This document shows, one piece after another, positions 9,314 through 23,453 of a stretch of 32,078 bases of DNA. Position 1 is the stretch's first letter. Every line of letters starts with the position of its first letter. This stretch comes from Alphaproteobacteria bacterium. Its GTDB lineage: Bacteria; Pseudomonadota; Alphaproteobacteria; Bin95. The translations under genes and the position numbers were made by a program. The stretch covers positions 1-32,078 of the forward strand of contig JAJECZ010000012.1 in the NCBI GenBank assembly GCA_022821735.1. Direction: 5' to 3'. The notes beneath the pieces are model-generated. The model was given only the letters and a program-made list of their open reading frames with translations. It ran no database searches and had not been told where the DNA came from.

Positions 9314-10981
9314 TCAGGAACCGGGCAGGGCGCGGGAGAGGATGGTTTCCGTGTCCGTGCCGGGCGGCAGGGCGCCGTAGGAGCCGGTCCAGCGGTCGCC
9401 CAGCCGGCTGGCGCAGAAGGCGTCGGCGACCGCTTGCGGCGCGTGGCGGGCGAGCAGGGAGGCCTGCAGGGCCAACGCCATCCGCTCGGTGAGCGCGCGG
9501 GCGCCGGACTCGAACTCTTCCGGCCTTGAGAGGTCGTCCCGGAGCGCGTCGGCCGCCCGGTCGAGCGCCGGATGCGCGCCGCGCGCGGCGTCGAGTTCGG
9601 CGAGCACGGCCGGCACCGCCTCCTCCTCGCGGGCCATGGCGCGCAGCACGTCGAGGCAGAGCACGTTGCCCGAGCCTTCCCAGATGCTGTTGAGCGGCGC
9701 TTCCCTATAGAGTCGGGCCATCGGCCCATCCTCGATGTAGCCGGGGCCGCCATGGCACTCCAGCGCCTCGAACGCATGGCCCGGCGCCCGCTTGCAGACC
9801 CAGTATTTCGCAACCGCCGTGCCGATGCGCGCCAACGCCCGCGCCTCCGGGCCGTCCCCGGCTTCGTCCACGGCGCGGGCGGTCCTGAGGCCGAGCGCCA
9901 GCGCCGCCTCTGCCTCCAGCGCAAGGTCGGCCAGCACGTTGCGCATCAGCGGCTGGTCGGCGAGCCGGCGCTGGAAGGCGCTGCGGTGGCGGGTGTGGTG
10001 AAGCGCCTGCGCGACGCCCTCGCGCATGATCGCCGCGGAGCTGACCGCGCAGTAGAGCCGGTTGCCCTGCACCATGTCGATGATGGTGCGGATGCCGCGC
10101 CCGTCCTCGCCGACCATGACGGCCCAGGCGTCCTCCAGCTCGATCTCGACGGAGGCGTTGGAGCGGTTGCCGAGCTTGTCCTTGAGATGCTGGACCGAGA
10201 TGGCGTTGCGCTCGCCGTCCGGGGTCCAGCGCGGCAGCAGGAAGCAGGAAATGCCGGCATCGGTCCGGGCGAGCGTCAGGAAGGCGTCGGACATCGGCGC
10301 GGAGCAGAAATATTTGTGCCCGGTGAGCCGCCAGGCGCCGTCCGCACCACCGTCCGCCGGCCGCGCTACGGTCGAGTTGGAGCGGACGTCGGACCCGCCC
10401 TGCTTCTCGGTCATGAACATGCCGATGGTGGCGCCGGGCTTGTGCTCCACCGGCACGTCGCGCCCGTCATAGCGGTTCGACAGCAGGCGCGGGATCCAGG
10501 CTTCGGCGATTTCCGGCGAGGCGTTGAGCGCGGGGACCGCCGCATAGGTCATCGCCATCGGGCACATCGCGCCGCCTTCCACCTGGCTGAACAGGTAGGT
10601 CAGCGCCATGTGGCCGACATGCGCGCCCGGCCCGGCATGGTTCCAGGCGAAGCTCGCAACCTCGTTCCCGACCGCGAACGCCACCAGGTCGTGATAGGCG
10701 GGGTGGTATTCGACCCGGTCGATCCGCATGCCGTAGCGGTCGAAGGACCTCAGCTCCGGGCCGTGGCGGTTGGCCTGTTCGGCCTTCTCCGCCACTTCGG
10801 TGCGGCCGACCAGGCGCCCGAAGCCGGCGATGCGCTCCTCCGCCCAGGCCGCTCCCTCGCGCCGCACGCCTTCGCGAAGTGCCGTGTCCTCTGCCCAGAG
10901 GTCCCGGTCGCCCATGTGCGGCGGCATGTTGAAGACCTCATGCGTCGCCAGCGCCGCGCGCGGCCTGAGCGGAGCCGTCAA
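9314..10981 (-). CDS. aidB: AidB-like acyl-CoA dehydrogenase (TTG start proposed)
   Basis: [10 protein letters not shown]...[17 protein letters not shown] aligns by eye with the AidB N-terminus; [77 protein letters not shown] at 10981 overlaps the cobT stop (TTGA). Confidence 0.85.
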   Translation of the reverse strand: MTAPLRPRAALATHEVFNMPPHMGDRDLWAEDTALREGVRREGAAWAEERIAGFGRLVGRTEVAEKAEQANRHGPELRSFDRYGMRIDRVEYHPAYHDLVAFAVGNEVASFAWNHAGPGAHVGHMALTYLFSQVEGGAMCPMAMTYAAVPALNASPEIAEAWIPRLLSNRYDGRDVPVEHKPGATIGMFMTEKQGGSDVRSNSTVARPADGGADGAWRLTGHKYFCSAPMSDAFLTLARTDAGISCFLLPRWTPDGERNAISVQHLKDKLGNRSNASVEIELEDAWAVMVGEDGRGIRTIIDMVQGNRLYCAVSSAAIMREGVAQALHHTRHRSAFQRRLADQPLMRNVLADLALEAEAALALGLRTARAVDEAGDGPEARALARIGTAVAKYWVCKRAPGHAFEALECHGGPGYIEDGPMARLYREAPLNSIWEGSGNVLCLDVLRAMAREEEAVPAVLAELDAARGAHPALDRAADALRDDLSRPEEFESGARALTERMALALQASLLARHAPQAVADAFCASRLGDRWTGSYGALPPGTDTETILSRALPGS

Positions 10982-12843
10982 CGCGCCGGCCTGCCGGCGC
11001 CGCGCACCTGGCGGCGGCGGCTTTCCTCGTCGAAGAGGCCGGCGAGCTGCTCCATCATCGCGCCGCCGAGCTGGTCGGCGTCGAAGATCGTCACCGCATG
11101 GCGGTAGTAGCGGGTCACATCGTGGCCGATGCCGATGGCGATCAGCTCCACCGGCGAGCGCGTCTCGATCCACTCGATGACCTCGCGCAGATGGCGTTCG
11201 AGGTAGTTGCCCGGATTGACCGAAAGCGTCGAGTCGTCCACCGGCGCGCCGTCGGAGATGACCATCAGGATGCGCCTGTCCTCCGGCCGGCCGAGCAGCC
11301 GGTGATGCGCCCAGAGCAGGGCCTCGCCGTCGATGTTCTCCTTCAGGATGCCCTCGCGGAGCATCAGCCCGAGATTCTTGCGGGCGCGGCGCAGCGGCGA
11401 GTCGGCTTCCTTGTAAATGATGTGCCGAAGGTCGTTCAGCCGGCCCGGATTGGCGGGCTTGCCGGCCGCCAGCCATTTCTCGCGCGACTGCCCGCCCTTC
11501 CAGGCGCGGGTGGTGAAGCCCAGAACCTCCGTCTTGACGCCGCACCGTTCCAGCGTGCGGGCGAGGATGTCGGCGCTCATGGCCGCGACCGAGATCGGCC
11601 GTCCGCGCATCGAGCCGGAATTGTCGATCAGCAGCGATACCACGGTGTCGCGGAAGTCGGTCTGCTTCTCCATCTTGTAGGACAGCGAATGGATCGGGTC
11701 GGCCACCACGCGCGCCAGGCGGGCCGCGTCGAGCAGGCCCTCCTCCAGGTCGAACTGCCAGGCCCGCACCTGCTGGGCCATCAGGCGGCGCTGCAGGCGG
11801 TTGGCGAGCCGGCTGACGACGCCCTGGAGGCTGGCGAGCTGCTGGTCGAGATGATGGCGCAGCCGGGCAAGCTCGTCCGCGTCGCACAACTCGTCCGCAT
11901 GGATGATTTCGTCGAATTCGCCGGTCCACGGCAGGTAGGCCGGCCCGGCATTGTCGTTGCGGCCGTGCATCGGGTGTTCCTGCGGCGAGGACCGCCCGGG
12001 TTCCTCGTCGCCCATGCCCGGCATGATTTCCGCATCGGCATCGTCGGCACCGGCCTCGCCGGTGTCCTCCCCTTCGACGTCCGACATGTCCGAAGCGTCG
12101 GACATCAGCGTGCCGTCGCTCTCGCCCTCCGCCCCGTCGCCCTCGCCGTCCTCGGATGCATCGTCGGCGTCGTCTTCCGAGCCTTCTTCTTCGCCCGAAG
12201 CGGCATCGTCCAGCAGCTCCAGGTCTTCCATCAGGCGCCCGGCCAGCGTCGCGAACGCCTCCTGGTCGTGGATCTGGCCCGCCAGTTTGGCGAAGGCGTC
12301 CGCCGCGCGCTGGTCGAACCAGTCGCGCCAGAGGTCGAGGACCCCGGCCGCCACGGGCGACGCGGTCCGCCCGGAGAGGGTTTCGCGGGCATAGAGCCCG
12401 ACGGCTTCCGCCAGCGGCACATCGTCGGCGGAGGCGGCGCGGGTGAAGCCCTGCCGGCGGCAACGCTCATCGACCGCCTCCGAGAGATTGCGCGCTGCGC
12501 CCGCCATGTAGCGCGAGCCCCAGGCCTCCACCCGCGCCTGCTCCAGCGCGTCGAACACCGCACGCGCCTGGGGGCCGCCGCGCGCGAGCCGCGCATGCAT
12601 CGCCGCGTCGTGATGGCGTTCGCGGAGCGCCAGCGAATCGGCCTCCCCGCGCACGAAGGCCGCCTCGGCGGGGGGAAGGTCGCGGCCCGGCATCGGCAGC
12701 TTGGCGTGGCCGCGCTCCAGGGACGCCCTGTCCGGCCCGAAGGAGACTTCCAGCTCGTCGATGTCGCCCATGGCGCGCATCGCGGCGCCTGTCACCCGCT
12801 TGAAAGCGTCGAGCGGCGTCTCCTTGTCGCCGGCGAGGCTCAT
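10978..12843 (-). CDS. cobT: Cobaltochelatase CobT subunit (VWA domain, acidic linker)
   Basis: [25 protein letters not shown]..., long D/E-rich segment, [50 protein letters not shown]. Confidence 0.93.
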   Translation of the reverse strand: MSLAGDKETPLDAFKRVTGAAMRAMGDIDELEVSFGPDRASLERGHAKLPMPGRDLPPAEAAFVRGEADSLALRERHHDAAMHARLARGGPQARAVFDALEQARVEAWGSRYMAGAARNLSEAVDERCRRQGFTRAASADDVPLAEAVGLYARETLSGRTASPVAAGVLDLWRDWFDQRAADAFAKLAGQIHDQEAFATLAGRLMEDLELLDDAASGEEEGSEDDADDASEDGEGDGAEGESDGTLMSDASDMSDVEGEDTGEAGADDADAEIMPGMGDEEPGRSSPQEHPMHGRNDNAGPAYLPWTGEFDEIIHADELCDADELARLRHHLDQQLASLQGVVSRLANRLQRRLMAQQVRAWQFDLEEGLLDAARLARVVADPIHSLSYKMEKQTDFRDTVVSLLIDNSGSMRGRPISVAAMSADILARTLERCGVKTEVLGFTTRAWKGGQSREKWLAAGKPANPGRLNDLRHIIYKEADSPLRRARKNLGLMLREGILKENIDGEALLWAHHRLLGRPEDRRILMVISDGAPVDDSTLSVNPGNYLERHLREVIEWIETRSPVELIAIGIGHDVTRYYRHAVTIFDADQLGGAMMEQLAGLFDEESRRRQVRGAGRPAR

Positions 12844-13847
12844 GAGGCGCGGCCGATCCCTGACGCTACCACCGACTCGGGCAGCTCGCTGTCGAAGCAG
12901 CGCTGGAAATACTCCGCCACGACGGGCCGCTCCGCCTCGTCGCACTTGTTGAGGAACGTGACGCGGAAGGCGAAGCCGAGATCGTTGAAGATGCGCGTGT
13001 TCTCGGCCCAGGTGATGACGGTGCGCGGCGACATGACGGTGGAGATGTCCCCGTTCATGAAGCCCCGGCGGGTGAGCTCCGCAAGCTGGATCATCTGCTT
13101 GCCCCGCTCGAGCCCCTTCTTGTCGGAGAGTTCCGGCACCTTGGCGAGGATGATCTTCAGCTCTTCGTCCTCGGGCAGGTAGTTCAGCGTGGCGACCACG
13201 TTCCAGCGGTCCATCTGGCCCTGGTTGATCTGCTGGGTGCCGTGATAGAGGCCGGTCGTGTCGCCGAGGCCGACCGTGTTGGAGGTCGCGAACAGCCGGA
13301 AGGACGGATGCGGGCGGATGACCCGGTTCTGGTCGAGCAGCGTCATCTTGCCCTCGACCTCCAGGACCCGCTGGATGACGAACATCACATCCGGGCGGCC
13401 TGCGTCATATTCGTCGAAGACGATGGCGGTCGCGTGCTGGAGCGCCCAGGGGAGCATGCCCTCGCGGAATTCGGTGACCTGCTTGCCGTCGCGCACCACG
13501 ATGGCGTCGCGGCCGACCAGGTCGATGCGGCTCACATGGCTGTCGAGGTTGATGCGGATGCACGGCCAGTTCAGCCGGGCCGCGACCTGCTCGATATGCG
13601 TCGATTTGCCGGTGCCGTGGTAGCCCTGGATCATCACCCGGCGGTTGTGGGCGAAGCCGGCCAGGATCACGAGCGTGGTCTGTTCGTCGAAATGGTAGGC
13701 GGTGTCGATCTCGGGCACATAGGCGTTCGGCTCCGAGAAAGCGGGCGCGACCATGTCCGTGTCGATCCCGAAGACCTCGCGCACGGAAATTGTCTTGTCG
13801 GGCTCACGGGTATGCGCGTCGCTCTGGATGCCGGGCATCGTGCTCAT
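12840..13847 (-). CDS. cobS: Cobaltochelatase CobS subunit (MoxR/AAA+ ATPase)
   Basis: [69 protein letters not shown]; 4-bp overlap with cobT. Confidence 0.95.
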   Translation of the reverse strand: MSTMPGIQSDAHTREPDKTISVREVFGIDTDMVAPAFSEPNAYVPEIDTAYHFDEQTTLVILAGFAHNRRVMIQGYHGTGKSTHIEQVAARLNWPCIRINLDSHVSRIDLVGRDAIVVRDGKQVTEFREGMLPWALQHATAIVFDEYDAGRPDVMFVIQRVLEVEGKMTLLDQNRVIRPHPSFRLFATSNTVGLGDTTGLYHGTQQINQGQMDRWNVVATLNYLPEDEELKIILAKVPELSDKKGLERGKQMIQLAELTRRGFMNGDISTVMSPRTVITWAENTRIFNDLGFAFRVTFLNKCDEAERPVVAEYFQRCFDSELPESVVASGIGRAS

Positions 13848-13875
13848 GCGATTTTCCAGTCGGCTTCGTGACAGG

Positions 13876-14409
13876 TTACCGGGCCGGCGCCGCCGAGAGC
13901 GCTTCGTGCAGGACCCGGTAGGCACGGGTTATCGATTTCATTCGTTCCTCCGACGCCTGGCAGCCGCCGTTGGCGTCGGGGTGGTGGTGCTTGACCAGTT
14001 CCTTATAGCGCGATTTCAGCGCGGGGAGAGTCATGTCGTCGGAAAGCGCCATGGCCGCTGCCGCTTCCGCCTCCGGGCTTCCGGGCGGCCAGCGCCGCGA
14101 CGGCGGTGTCCGGGCGGCGGCTCCGCCGAAGATGTCGAGGGGATCGTCGAAGTGTGGCGAGGCGCTGAAGCGGCCGTGCCGCCCGCCGGCCTCCAGGCTG
14201 CTGCGCACCGCCGCGTCGATATCCGCCGGGTCCATGTCGGGGCAGAAGCTCCATTCGCGGTTGTAGGCGCGGACATGGTCCAGGCAGAACCAGACATAGT
14301 CGTGCAGCCGGTCCGGAGCCCGGGGCGCCGGGTGAGAGGCCGCCGCCCTGCAGCCCGGCCATTCGCAGCGGGCGCCGGGAGCGGGGCGCTGTCGGGTGTG
14401 ATAGACCAT
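13876..14409 (-). CDS. J-domain (DnaJ-like) protein
   Basis: C-terminal [46 protein letters not shown] contains the HPD motif. Confidence 0.88.
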   Translation of the reverse strand: MVYHTRQRPAPGARCEWPGCRAAASHPAPRAPDRLHDYVWFCLDHVRAYNREWSFCPDMDPADIDAAVRSSLEAGGRHGRFSASPHFDDPLDIFGGAAARTPPSRRWPPGSPEAEAAAAMALSDDMTLPALKSRYKELVKHHHPDANGGCQASEERMKSITRAYRVLHEALSAAPAR

Positions 14410-14459
14410 GACCGTCGGAGTATGGAAACACCGCACCGGGGGAACAAGGGGGCCGGATC

Positions 14460-14720
14460 ATGCCTGTCCGCGACGATATCGCCCGCAAGCTCCGCGAGGC
14501 CTTCCTGCCGAGCCGGCTCGAGGTCATCGACGAATCGCACCTGCATGCGGGCCATGTCGGCTCCCGGCCGGGAGGGGAAACGCATTTCCGCGTCGAGATC
14601 GCGGCCGGCGCCTTCCGCGGCATGAGCCGCGTGGCCCGGCAGAAGGCCGTCTATGGCGTGCTGGCCGAGGAGATGGCGGGGCCGGTGCATGCGCTGTCGA
14701 TCCGGGCGACGGACGGCTAG
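14460..14720 (+). CDS. bolA: BolA family protein
   Basis: IARKLREAFLPSRLEVIDESHLHAGHVGSRPGGETHFRVEIAAGAFRGMSRVARQKAVYGVLAEEM. Confidence 0.93.
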   Translation: MPVRDDIARKLREAFLPSRLEVIDESHLHAGHVGSRPGGETHFRVEIAAGAFRGMSRVARQKAVYGVLAEEMAGPVHALSIRATDG

Positions 14721-15289
14721 GCCGGTTCCGCTTCGCGGTATTCCTCGGGCCAGAGCGTCCTGACCACGGGGCTCGACCGGGCAAACGCCATGCAGGAATC
14801 GAGTCCCGGCCCTCCCTTCATGCTTTCCGCCTCGCTCATCCCGGCCAGCTGGCGCTGGTGCTCGCGCCAGGGGCCGAGCGTCTGGTAGGCGCTCGTGCCG
14901 AGCGGATAGAGCAGTTCCAGAATGTGCGTGCAGCCTGCCGCCCTGCCGTAGCGCTCCTTGACCCGGCGCATCCAGCCGGGGCCGATACGCAGCCCGACGA
15001 GCCGGGAGAAATTGGCGGCGGCGTTCCCGCAAACGGCGTAGGGGCTCTCCAGCGTCTCCGCCTCCGCGGCGATGATCGTCAGGCGGTCGTCGAGGGTGAG
15101 CCGCACCCGCATCCGGTGGACCGGGACGCCCGGTTCGACGCGACCGCGCCAGTGGTTCTCGAAGGCGTAGGTCTTGGTATCGACGAGTTCGGCCTCCAGG
15201 TCCCAGAGTCCGTCCTCGCGCAGGTAGCCCTCGCAGCGGACCTGGCGGCTGTGGAGCTGGCGGCGGGTTGCGGGCGGGGAGAGGGGCAA
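14717..15289 (-). CDS. DUF2889 domain-containing protein (start uncertain; TTG)
   Basis: RCEGYLREDGLWDLEAELVDTKTYAFENHWRGRVEPGVPVHRMRVRLTLDD...GCTHILELLYPLGTSAYQTL. Confidence 0.78.
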   Translation of the reverse strand: MPLSPPATRRQLHSRQVRCEGYLREDGLWDLEAELVDTKTYAFENHWRGRVEPGVPVHRMRVRLTLDDRLTIIAAEAETLESPYAVCGNAAANFSRLVGLRIGPGWMRRVKERYGRAAGCTHILELLYPLGTSAYQTLGPWREHQRQLAGMSEAESMKGGPGLDSCMAFARSSPVVRTLWPEEYREAEPA

Positions 15290-15345
15290 GGGCAGGCGTT
15301 CCCTTCGCTGGAGGACCGGTCGGCGGACGGGAGGCGGGGTCCGGC

Positions 15346-18039
<2,694 letters not shown>

Positions 18040-18163
18040 GAAGCGTTCCCCGAAAGATCGCGGGGCCGGCCCGCAGGCGGCCCGCCCTTCGCCCGAGATT
18101 TAGAAACGAGGCCCGCCGCTGTCAACGGAACGGCGTCTCCGGCGACGGGCCGCGGGGAACCGG

Positions 18164-18373
18164 TCAGACGAATTGGATGTTGTCAGCGGCGAATTTGCCC
18201 TTGCGCGGGTCCCGGCGCAGCTCATAGCTGATCCGCTGGCCTTCGGCCGGGGCATTGAGGCCGGCGCGTTGCACTGCCGAAATATGGACGAAGACGTCGG
18301 CCCCGCCCTCATCGGGCTCGATGAACCCATATCCCTTGGTCGTGTTGAACCACTTCACAGTACCGGTAGCCAT
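18164..18373 (-). CDS. Cold-shock protein (CspA family)
   Basis: [42 protein letters not shown]1/RNP2 motifs. Confidence 0.96.
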   Translation of the reverse strand: MATGTVKWFNTTKGYGFIEPDEGGADVFVHISAVQRAGLNAPAEGQRISYELRRDPRKGKFAADNIQFV

Positions 18374-18486
18374 ACGAATCGACACTCCCCAGTCACGGCA
18401 CGTCGTCTCTTTTCGGGTATTTGTTCAACGTCACGCGACGTGGTCGCGACGCAATCCGCCTTGTCATGACGGCGGACTATACCACG

Positions 18487-18795
18487 TTATGTGTCCATTA
18501 GCGCGCGGATGTCCCGCAACTCTTCCAGAATGCTCCGCAGTTCGGATTCGGGCACGTCCTGCCCCGACAGCGCCTTGCGCGCGCCCTCGATCGTGAAGCG
18601 GCGTTCATGCAGCAATTCGCGAATGGCGACGATGGTCTCGACGTCCTCGGGGCGGTAGTAGCGCCGCCCGCCCGCCCGCTTCAGCGGCTGCAATTGCGGG
18701 AACTTGCTCTCCCAGAACCGCAACACATGGGGTTCGAGGCCGACCTCCCGCGCGACTTCCGATATCGTGCGATAGGCGGTCGGATGCTTTTCCAT
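18487..18795 (-). CDS. MerR family transcriptional regulator
   Basis: [48 protein letters not shown]. Confidence 0.93.
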   Translation of the reverse strand: MEKHPTAYRTISEVAREVGLEPHVLRFWESKFPQLQPLKRAGGRRYYRPEDVETIVAIRELLHERRFTIEGARKALSGQDVPESELRSILEELRDIRALMDT

Positions 18796-18807
18796 GGAAG
18801 CGAGCGC

Positions 18808-19119
18808 CTACTCCGCCGCCGCCGCCCGGCTCGCATTGACGCGCTGCTTGAGCACTTGCGAGGCGCGAAAGGCGACCACACGGCGCGGCGGAATGGCCAC
18901 CTCCTCGCCGGTGCGCGGGTTGCGTCCGGTCCTCTCGCCCTTCATCCGCAGGGCGAAGGTGCCGAAGGAGGAAATCTTGACCGTCCCGTCCGTCTCCAGC
19001 GCGGTAGCGAGTTCATCCAGAACGGCTTCCACGAGCATCGCTGAATCGCTCCGCGAGAGGCCGATATTGCGATAGACCGCCTCGCAAAGGTCGGCGCGCG
19101 TCAGGGTATTGCCAGTCAT
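18808..19119 (-). CDS. ihfA: Integration host factor subunit alpha
   Basis: [82 protein letters not shown]. Confidence 0.95.
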   Translation of the reverse strand: MTGNTLTRADLCEAVYRNIGLSRSDSAMLVEAVLDELATALETDGTVKISSFGTFALRMKGERTGRNPRTGEEVAIPPRRVVAFRASQVLKQRVNASRAAAAE

Positions 19120-19180
19120 GGAGCGGACGCTAACCCGGACACGCGGTTCCGGTCAACGCGAGCGGAAGCGGGGTTCGAAC

Positions 19181-20146
19181 TCACCACCGGGCGAGCGCCG
19201 CGCCCCAGGTAAAGCCGCCGCCCATGGCTTCGAGCAGCAGCATGTCGCCTTTCGCGATGCGCCCGTCCTCGACGCCGGCCGCCAGCGCCAGAGGCACCGA
19301 GGCCGCCGAGGTGTTGGCGTGGCGGTCCACCGTGACGATGACCCGGTCGTCGCCGATGCCAAGCTTGCGGCCGGTGGCGCGCAGAATGCGCAGATTGGCC
19401 TGGTGCGGCACGACCCAGTCGATGGCCTCCGGCCCGAGGCCGTTGGCCGTCAGCGCCTCCTCCACCACCTGCGCGAGATTCGTGACGGCGTGCTTGAAGA
19501 CCTCTCGTCCCTTCATCCGCAAATGCCCGACAGTGCCCGTCGATGACGGGCCGCCATCGACATAGAGCAGCCCGCTGTGGCGTCCGTCCGAGTGCAGGTG
19601 GGTGGACAGCAGATGGCGCGGATCGTCCTCGCAGGCCTCCAGCACCACGGCCCCCGCCCCGTCCCCGAAAAGCACGCTGGTCTCGCGCTCGTTCCAGTCG
19701 AGAATCCGCGAAAAGGTCTCCGCGCCGATCACCAGCGCGGTCCGGGCCTGGCCGGCCCGGATGAAATTGTCGGCCACGGCCAGGGCGTAAATGAAGCCCG
19801 AGCAGACCGCCTGGACATCGAACGCGATGCCTTCGGTCATGCCGAGCCCGGCCTGGACCGCGGTCGCGGTGGCGGGAAAGGTGCGGTCGGGCGTCGCGGT
19901 GGCGAGCACGATCAGGTCCAGTTCGCGGGCGTCCTTCCCGGCGGCCGCAAGCGCGCGCCTCGACGCCGCGAGCGCGAGGTCCGAAGTCTTCTCGCCGGGC
20001 GCGGCGATCCGCCGCTCCCGGATCCCCGTGCGCTCGCGGATCCACACATCCGAGGTGTCCATGCAGGCCGCGAGTTCGCCATTGGTGACGACGCGTTCCG
20101 GCAGGTAAGCGCCGACGCCCCGGAACTGCGCCCGCCGGCCGGTCAA
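19181..20146 (-). CDS. fabH: 3-oxoacyl-ACP synthase III (TTG start overlapping the plsX stop)
   Basis: [19 protein letters not shown]...[20 protein letters not shown]...[11 protein letters not shown]...[19 protein letters not shown]. Confidence 0.96.
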   Translation of the reverse strand: MTGRRAQFRGVGAYLPERVVTNGELAACMDTSDVWIRERTGIRERRIAAPGEKTSDLALAASRRALAAAGKDARELDLIVLATATPDRTFPATATAVQAGLGMTEGIAFDVQAVCSGFIYALAVADNFIRAGQARTALVIGAETFSRILDWNERETSVLFGDGAGAVVLEACEDDPRHLLSTHLHSDGRHSGLLYVDGGPSSTGTVGHLRMKGREVFKHAVTNLAQVVEEALTANGLGPEAIDWVVPHQANLRILRATGRKLGIGDDRVIVTVDRHANTSAASVPLALAAGVEDGRIAKGDMLLLEAMGGGFTWGAALARW

Positions 20147-21180
20147 GAGGCCGTTGCCGCGACCGGCGGCGCCATGCGTTCGAAGGCGGAGCGGACGTCG
20201 TCGAGGAAACCGTGGCGCGCCATATCGACGGCAAAACCGATCGCGTTGGCGAAGGCGAAGGCATCCGAGCCGCCATGGGCCTTGACCACGACGCCGTTCA
20301 GTCCGACGAAAACGGCGCCGTTGTAGCGCCGCGGGTCGAAGCGGTCGCGCACCTTGTTCAAGGCCCGGCGCGCCAGCCAGAATCCCGCCATGCCGCCGAA
20401 AGAACTCTTCACTGCCCGCCGAAGGGCCGCGCCGTAGAGGCGCGCCGAACCCTCAAGCGCCTTCAGGGCGACATTGCCTGTGAACCCGTCCGTGACCACC
20501 ACGTCCACGGCGCCGCCGGTAATGTCGTCTCCCTCGATGAAACCGCTGAAATCGAACGAGGGGTCCGCGACCGCGCGGAGCCGGGCGGCGGCGTCCCGCA
20601 GCGCCGTCCCGCCTTTCAGCTCTTCCTGTCCGACATTCAGCAGCCCGACCGTCGGACGCCGGCCCAGAACCGCCGATGCGAATGCGGCGCCCATGACCGC
20701 GAACTGGAAGAGGTTTTCGCCGTCGCATTCAATATTCGCCCCGAGGTCGAGCATGGCGATCTCGGCCCGCAGGGTAGGCATGATCGAGCAGATAGCCGGG
20801 CGGCCGACGCCTGGAGGCGTACGCAGCAGGAACTTCGAGACAGCCATCAGCGCGCCGGTATTGCCTGCGGAGACAACTCCGTCGGCCCGGCCGTCCCGCA
20901 CTTTCTGCACGGCGTTCCACATCGACGAGCCTTCGCCGCCGCGCAGCGCCGAGGAGGGCTTGGCGTCGTCGGCGATGACCTTCTCGGCGGGATGCAATTC
21001 GACCCGGTCGCCGAATCCCTTCAACCCGGCCAGCCCGCGCTCCATCCGCTCGGGGTCGCCGTGGATCAGGAAACGCGCTTCCGGGTAGCGTTCACCGGCA
21101 AGGGCGGCGCCCCGAAGCACGATATCGGGCGCCCGGTCTCCGCCCATGCCGTCGAGCGCAATGACGATGGGATCGGGCAC
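20143..21180 (-). CDS. plsX: Phosphate acyltransferase PlsX (GTG start)
   Basis: [21 protein letters not shown]...[42 protein letters not shown]. Confidence 0.97.
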   Translation of the reverse strand: MPDPIVIALDGMGGDRAPDIVLRGAALAGERYPEARFLIHGDPERMERGLAGLKGFGDRVELHPAEKVIADDAKPSSALRGGEGSSMWNAVQKVRDGRADGVVSAGNTGALMAVSKFLLRTPPGVGRPAICSIMPTLRAEIAMLDLGANIECDGENLFQFAVMGAAFASAVLGRRPTVGLLNVGQEELKGGTALRDAAARLRAVADPSFDFSGFIEGDDITGGAVDVVVTDGFTGNVALKALEGSARLYGAALRRAVKSSFGGMAGFWLARRALNKVRDRFDPRRYNGAVFVGLNGVVVKAHGGSDAFAFANAIGFAVDMARHGFLDDVRSAFERMAPPVAATAS

Positions 21181-21187
21181 AGGAGCC

Positions 21188-21376
21188 TTAGGCGGCTTCG
21201 TCTCTGGCTACGACGACCTCGCGGCCGCGGTAATAGCCGCATGCCGCGCAAACATGGTGCGGGCGCATCCGTTCGCCGCAATTCGGGCATTCGACATGAG
21301 TTTCGGCGCCCAGACGGTGATGGGAACGGCGCTTGTCGCGCCGCGACCGGCTCACCTTCTTCTTCGGAACGGCCAT
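21188..21376 (-). CDS. rpmF: 50S ribosomal protein L32 (zinc-ribbon, C+ form)
   Basis: [55 protein letters not shown]; internal ATG of the track ORF. Confidence 0.97.
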   Translation of the reverse strand: MAVPKKKVSRSRRDKRRSHHRLGAETHVECPNCGERMRPHHVCAACGYYRGREVVVARDEAA

Positions 21377-21458
21377 CGGGCATCCTCTTTCGGATATCTG
21401 GCAGCGGCGTTGTCTATACCAAAGCCGCCGGGGCGGCAACCGCTCCTTCCGGGGCCGG

Positions 21459-23081
21459 TCACTCGGTCGCTGCGCGGGGCTCAACGCCCCCGATAGCCCC
21501 GGCGAGTTCGTCCGCAACCCCCTGCATTTCAACGGCGACCGCGTCCGCGCCGACCCGGCGCAGCTCTTCGGCCCACCGGTCGTCATGGGCCCGGGCGACA
21601 ATGCGCAGACGGGGAAAGATGTAACGCAGCTGGCCGACGATGGTCACCGCGCGCTTCGGATCGTTGAACGCCACGACCACGGCGCTGGCGTCCCCGACGC
21701 CGGCCGCCTCCAGCACTTCGGGGCGCCCCGCATCGCCGTGGAACACCTCGAAGCCCAGCCGGCGGCCGGCGGCGATATTGTCCGCATGGATGTCGATGCC
21801 GACCGGCAATTTGCCCGCCTCGCGCAACTGCGCGGCGCATTCCCGGCCGGCCCGCCCGAAGCCGGCCACGACCACATGGCCCGAATGCGGCCCCGCAGCC
21901 TCGACGCGCTCGCCCGACTCCTGCGCGATATCCGGCAACGCGCGGCGGCCTGCAAATGCCAGCAGCGGCGTCGCCGCCATGGAGAGCGTGACCGCCATGC
22001 CGAGCAGCTGCGCATCCGGCCCGTCCAGCAGCGAGCGGCCCACGGCGGCGCCCAGCAGCACGAAGCCGAACTCCCCGCTGCCGGCGAGCAGCAGCCCGAC
22101 ATAGACGGCCCGCCCCCGGGGCATCCCCAGCGCCGCTCCGATGGCTGCCGCAACGGCTGTCTTGATGACCAGCAGCCCGATCACGATCGCCGCCAGCGCT
22201 CCGGCGCGCGCGACCACCCCGCCCGCGTCGATGGACATGCCGACAGTCATGAAGAAGAGACCGAGCAGCAGGCCCCGGAAGGGCTGGATGACGGCCGCGA
22301 CCTGGTGGCGGTGGCGGGTGTCCGCCAGCAGCATGCCGGCGAGGAAGGCGCCGAAGGCCATCGACAGGCCGGCGAGTTCGGTGGCGAGGCCGGTCGCCAG
22401 CACGATCAGCAGGGTCAGCGCGGTGAAGGTCTCGATCTGGCCGCCTTCGGAGACCGGCCCGTAGATGGGACGCACCACCCAGCGGCCGACCGCCAGGATG
22501 CCCACCACGGCCACGAGCGCCTTCAGCACCGACCAGAAGAGCGCTTCCGCCACCGCCTCCGGCGCGCCGCCGAGCACCAGCGTCACGACGAGGAGCGGGC
22601 CGACGGCGATGTCCTGGACGAGCAGCACCGCGAAGGCGGACCGGCCGGCCTGGCTTGTCAGCTCGCCCCGTTCGGTGAGCAATTGCAGCACCATGGCGGT
22701 CGAGGAGAGCGCAAGGGCCGCGGCCACGACGAACGCGGCCTGGGGCGGCAGCCCGAAGACCATGCCGATACCCGTGAACACCGCCGCGGTGAGCAGGATC
22801 TGCAACAGGCCGAGGACGAATTTGGCGCCGCCGAGGGCGCGCAGGCGGTCGAGCGGCAATTCGAGCCCGACCGTGAACAGGAAGAAGACGACGCCGAACT
22901 CAGCCAGCGCGCGGGCGCTGTCGATCCGTTCGACCAGGCCCAGCGCATGCGGGCCGATGACGGCGCCGGCGCCGATATATCCAAGCACCGCCGCAAGCCC
23001 GAGGCGGCGGAACAACGGCACGGCCACGACGGCCGCCAGCAGGAAGATCAGGACGTCAGCGAGGTAGCTCGGATGATCCAT
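21459..23081 (-). CDS. CPA2-family (KefB/C-like) monovalent cation:proton antiporter with RCK/TrkA-N domain
   Basis: N-terminal multi-TM antiporter ([22 protein letters not shown]...[14 protein letters not shown]) and C-terminal [22 protein letters not shown]. Confidence 0.9.
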   Translation of the reverse strand: MDHPSYLADVLIFLLAAVVAVPLFRRLGLAAVLGYIGAGAVIGPHALGLVERIDSARALAEFGVVFFLFTVGLELPLDRLRALGGAKFVLGLLQILLTAAVFTGIGMVFGLPPQAAFVVAAALALSSTAMVLQLLTERGELTSQAGRSAFAVLLVQDIAVGPLLVVTLVLGGAPEAVAEALFWSVLKALVAVVGILAVGRWVVRPIYGPVSEGGQIETFTALTLLIVLATGLATELAGLSMAFGAFLAGMLLADTRHRHQVAAVIQPFRGLLLGLFFMTVGMSIDAGGVVARAGALAAIVIGLLVIKTAVAAAIGAALGMPRGRAVYVGLLLAGSGEFGFVLLGAAVGRSLLDGPDAQLLGMAVTLSMAATPLLAFAGRRALPDIAQESGERVEAAGPHSGHVVVAGFGRAGRECAAQLREAGKLPVGIDIHADNIAAGRRLGFEVFHGDAGRPEVLEAAGVGDASAVVVAFNDPKRAVTIVGQLRYIFPRLRIVARAHDDRWAEELRRVGADAVAVEMQGVADELAGAIGGVEPRAATE

Positions 23082-23152
23082 TCCGGCCCTTCCGGCGCCG
23101 GCCGGATAAATCGGCCGCGGACAGGTTCAGCCGCGCGTCGGCGGAGCGGCCG

Positions 23153-23332
23153 TCAGCCGGAACGCTCCAGGGCCGCGATTTCATCCTTCAGCGCCAGTTT
23201 GCGTTTCTTGAGCGTCTGCACTTTCAGGTCGTCGGCGGCGGGATCGTTTTCAAGAGCGTGGATTTCGTCGTCGAGGGCAGCATGCCGGGCCGCTAGCGCT
23301 GCCCGGCGGTCCTGCAAGTCCGTCATGCGCAT
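23153..23332 (-). CDS. YdcH/DUF465 family small coiled-coil protein (not in the ORF track)
   Basis: Manual translation: MRMTDLQDRRAALAARHAALDDEIHALENDPAADDLKVQTLKKRKLALKDEIAALERSG*; typical DUF465 heptad and KKRKLALKDEI tail; start 23332 or 23326. Confidence 0.85.
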   Translation of the reverse strand: MRMTDLQDRRAALAARHAALDDEIHALENDPAADDLKVQTLKKRKLALKDEIAALERSG

Positions 23333-23453
23333 CTTCCTCTTTGCTGCGATACTGCGGGCGCGCGCCGCCCGCCGGTCCAGCCGCGAGACTGGCCCATGGC
23401 GAGCGGTTTGTCACCCCGCCGGCCGCCTCCTCCGGCGAAGCGAGGACGAGACG

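Noticed and set aside
19165-19185. GGTTCGAACTC resembling a tRNA T-loop
   Set aside because: No acceptor, D or anticodon arms around it; it lies at the fabH 3' end.
21333-23453. N-terminal two thirds of the 979-aa + strand ORF
   Set aside because: Only the C-terminal part (from ATG 23454) is a real universal stress protein; the rest is antisense to rpmF and the antiporter.
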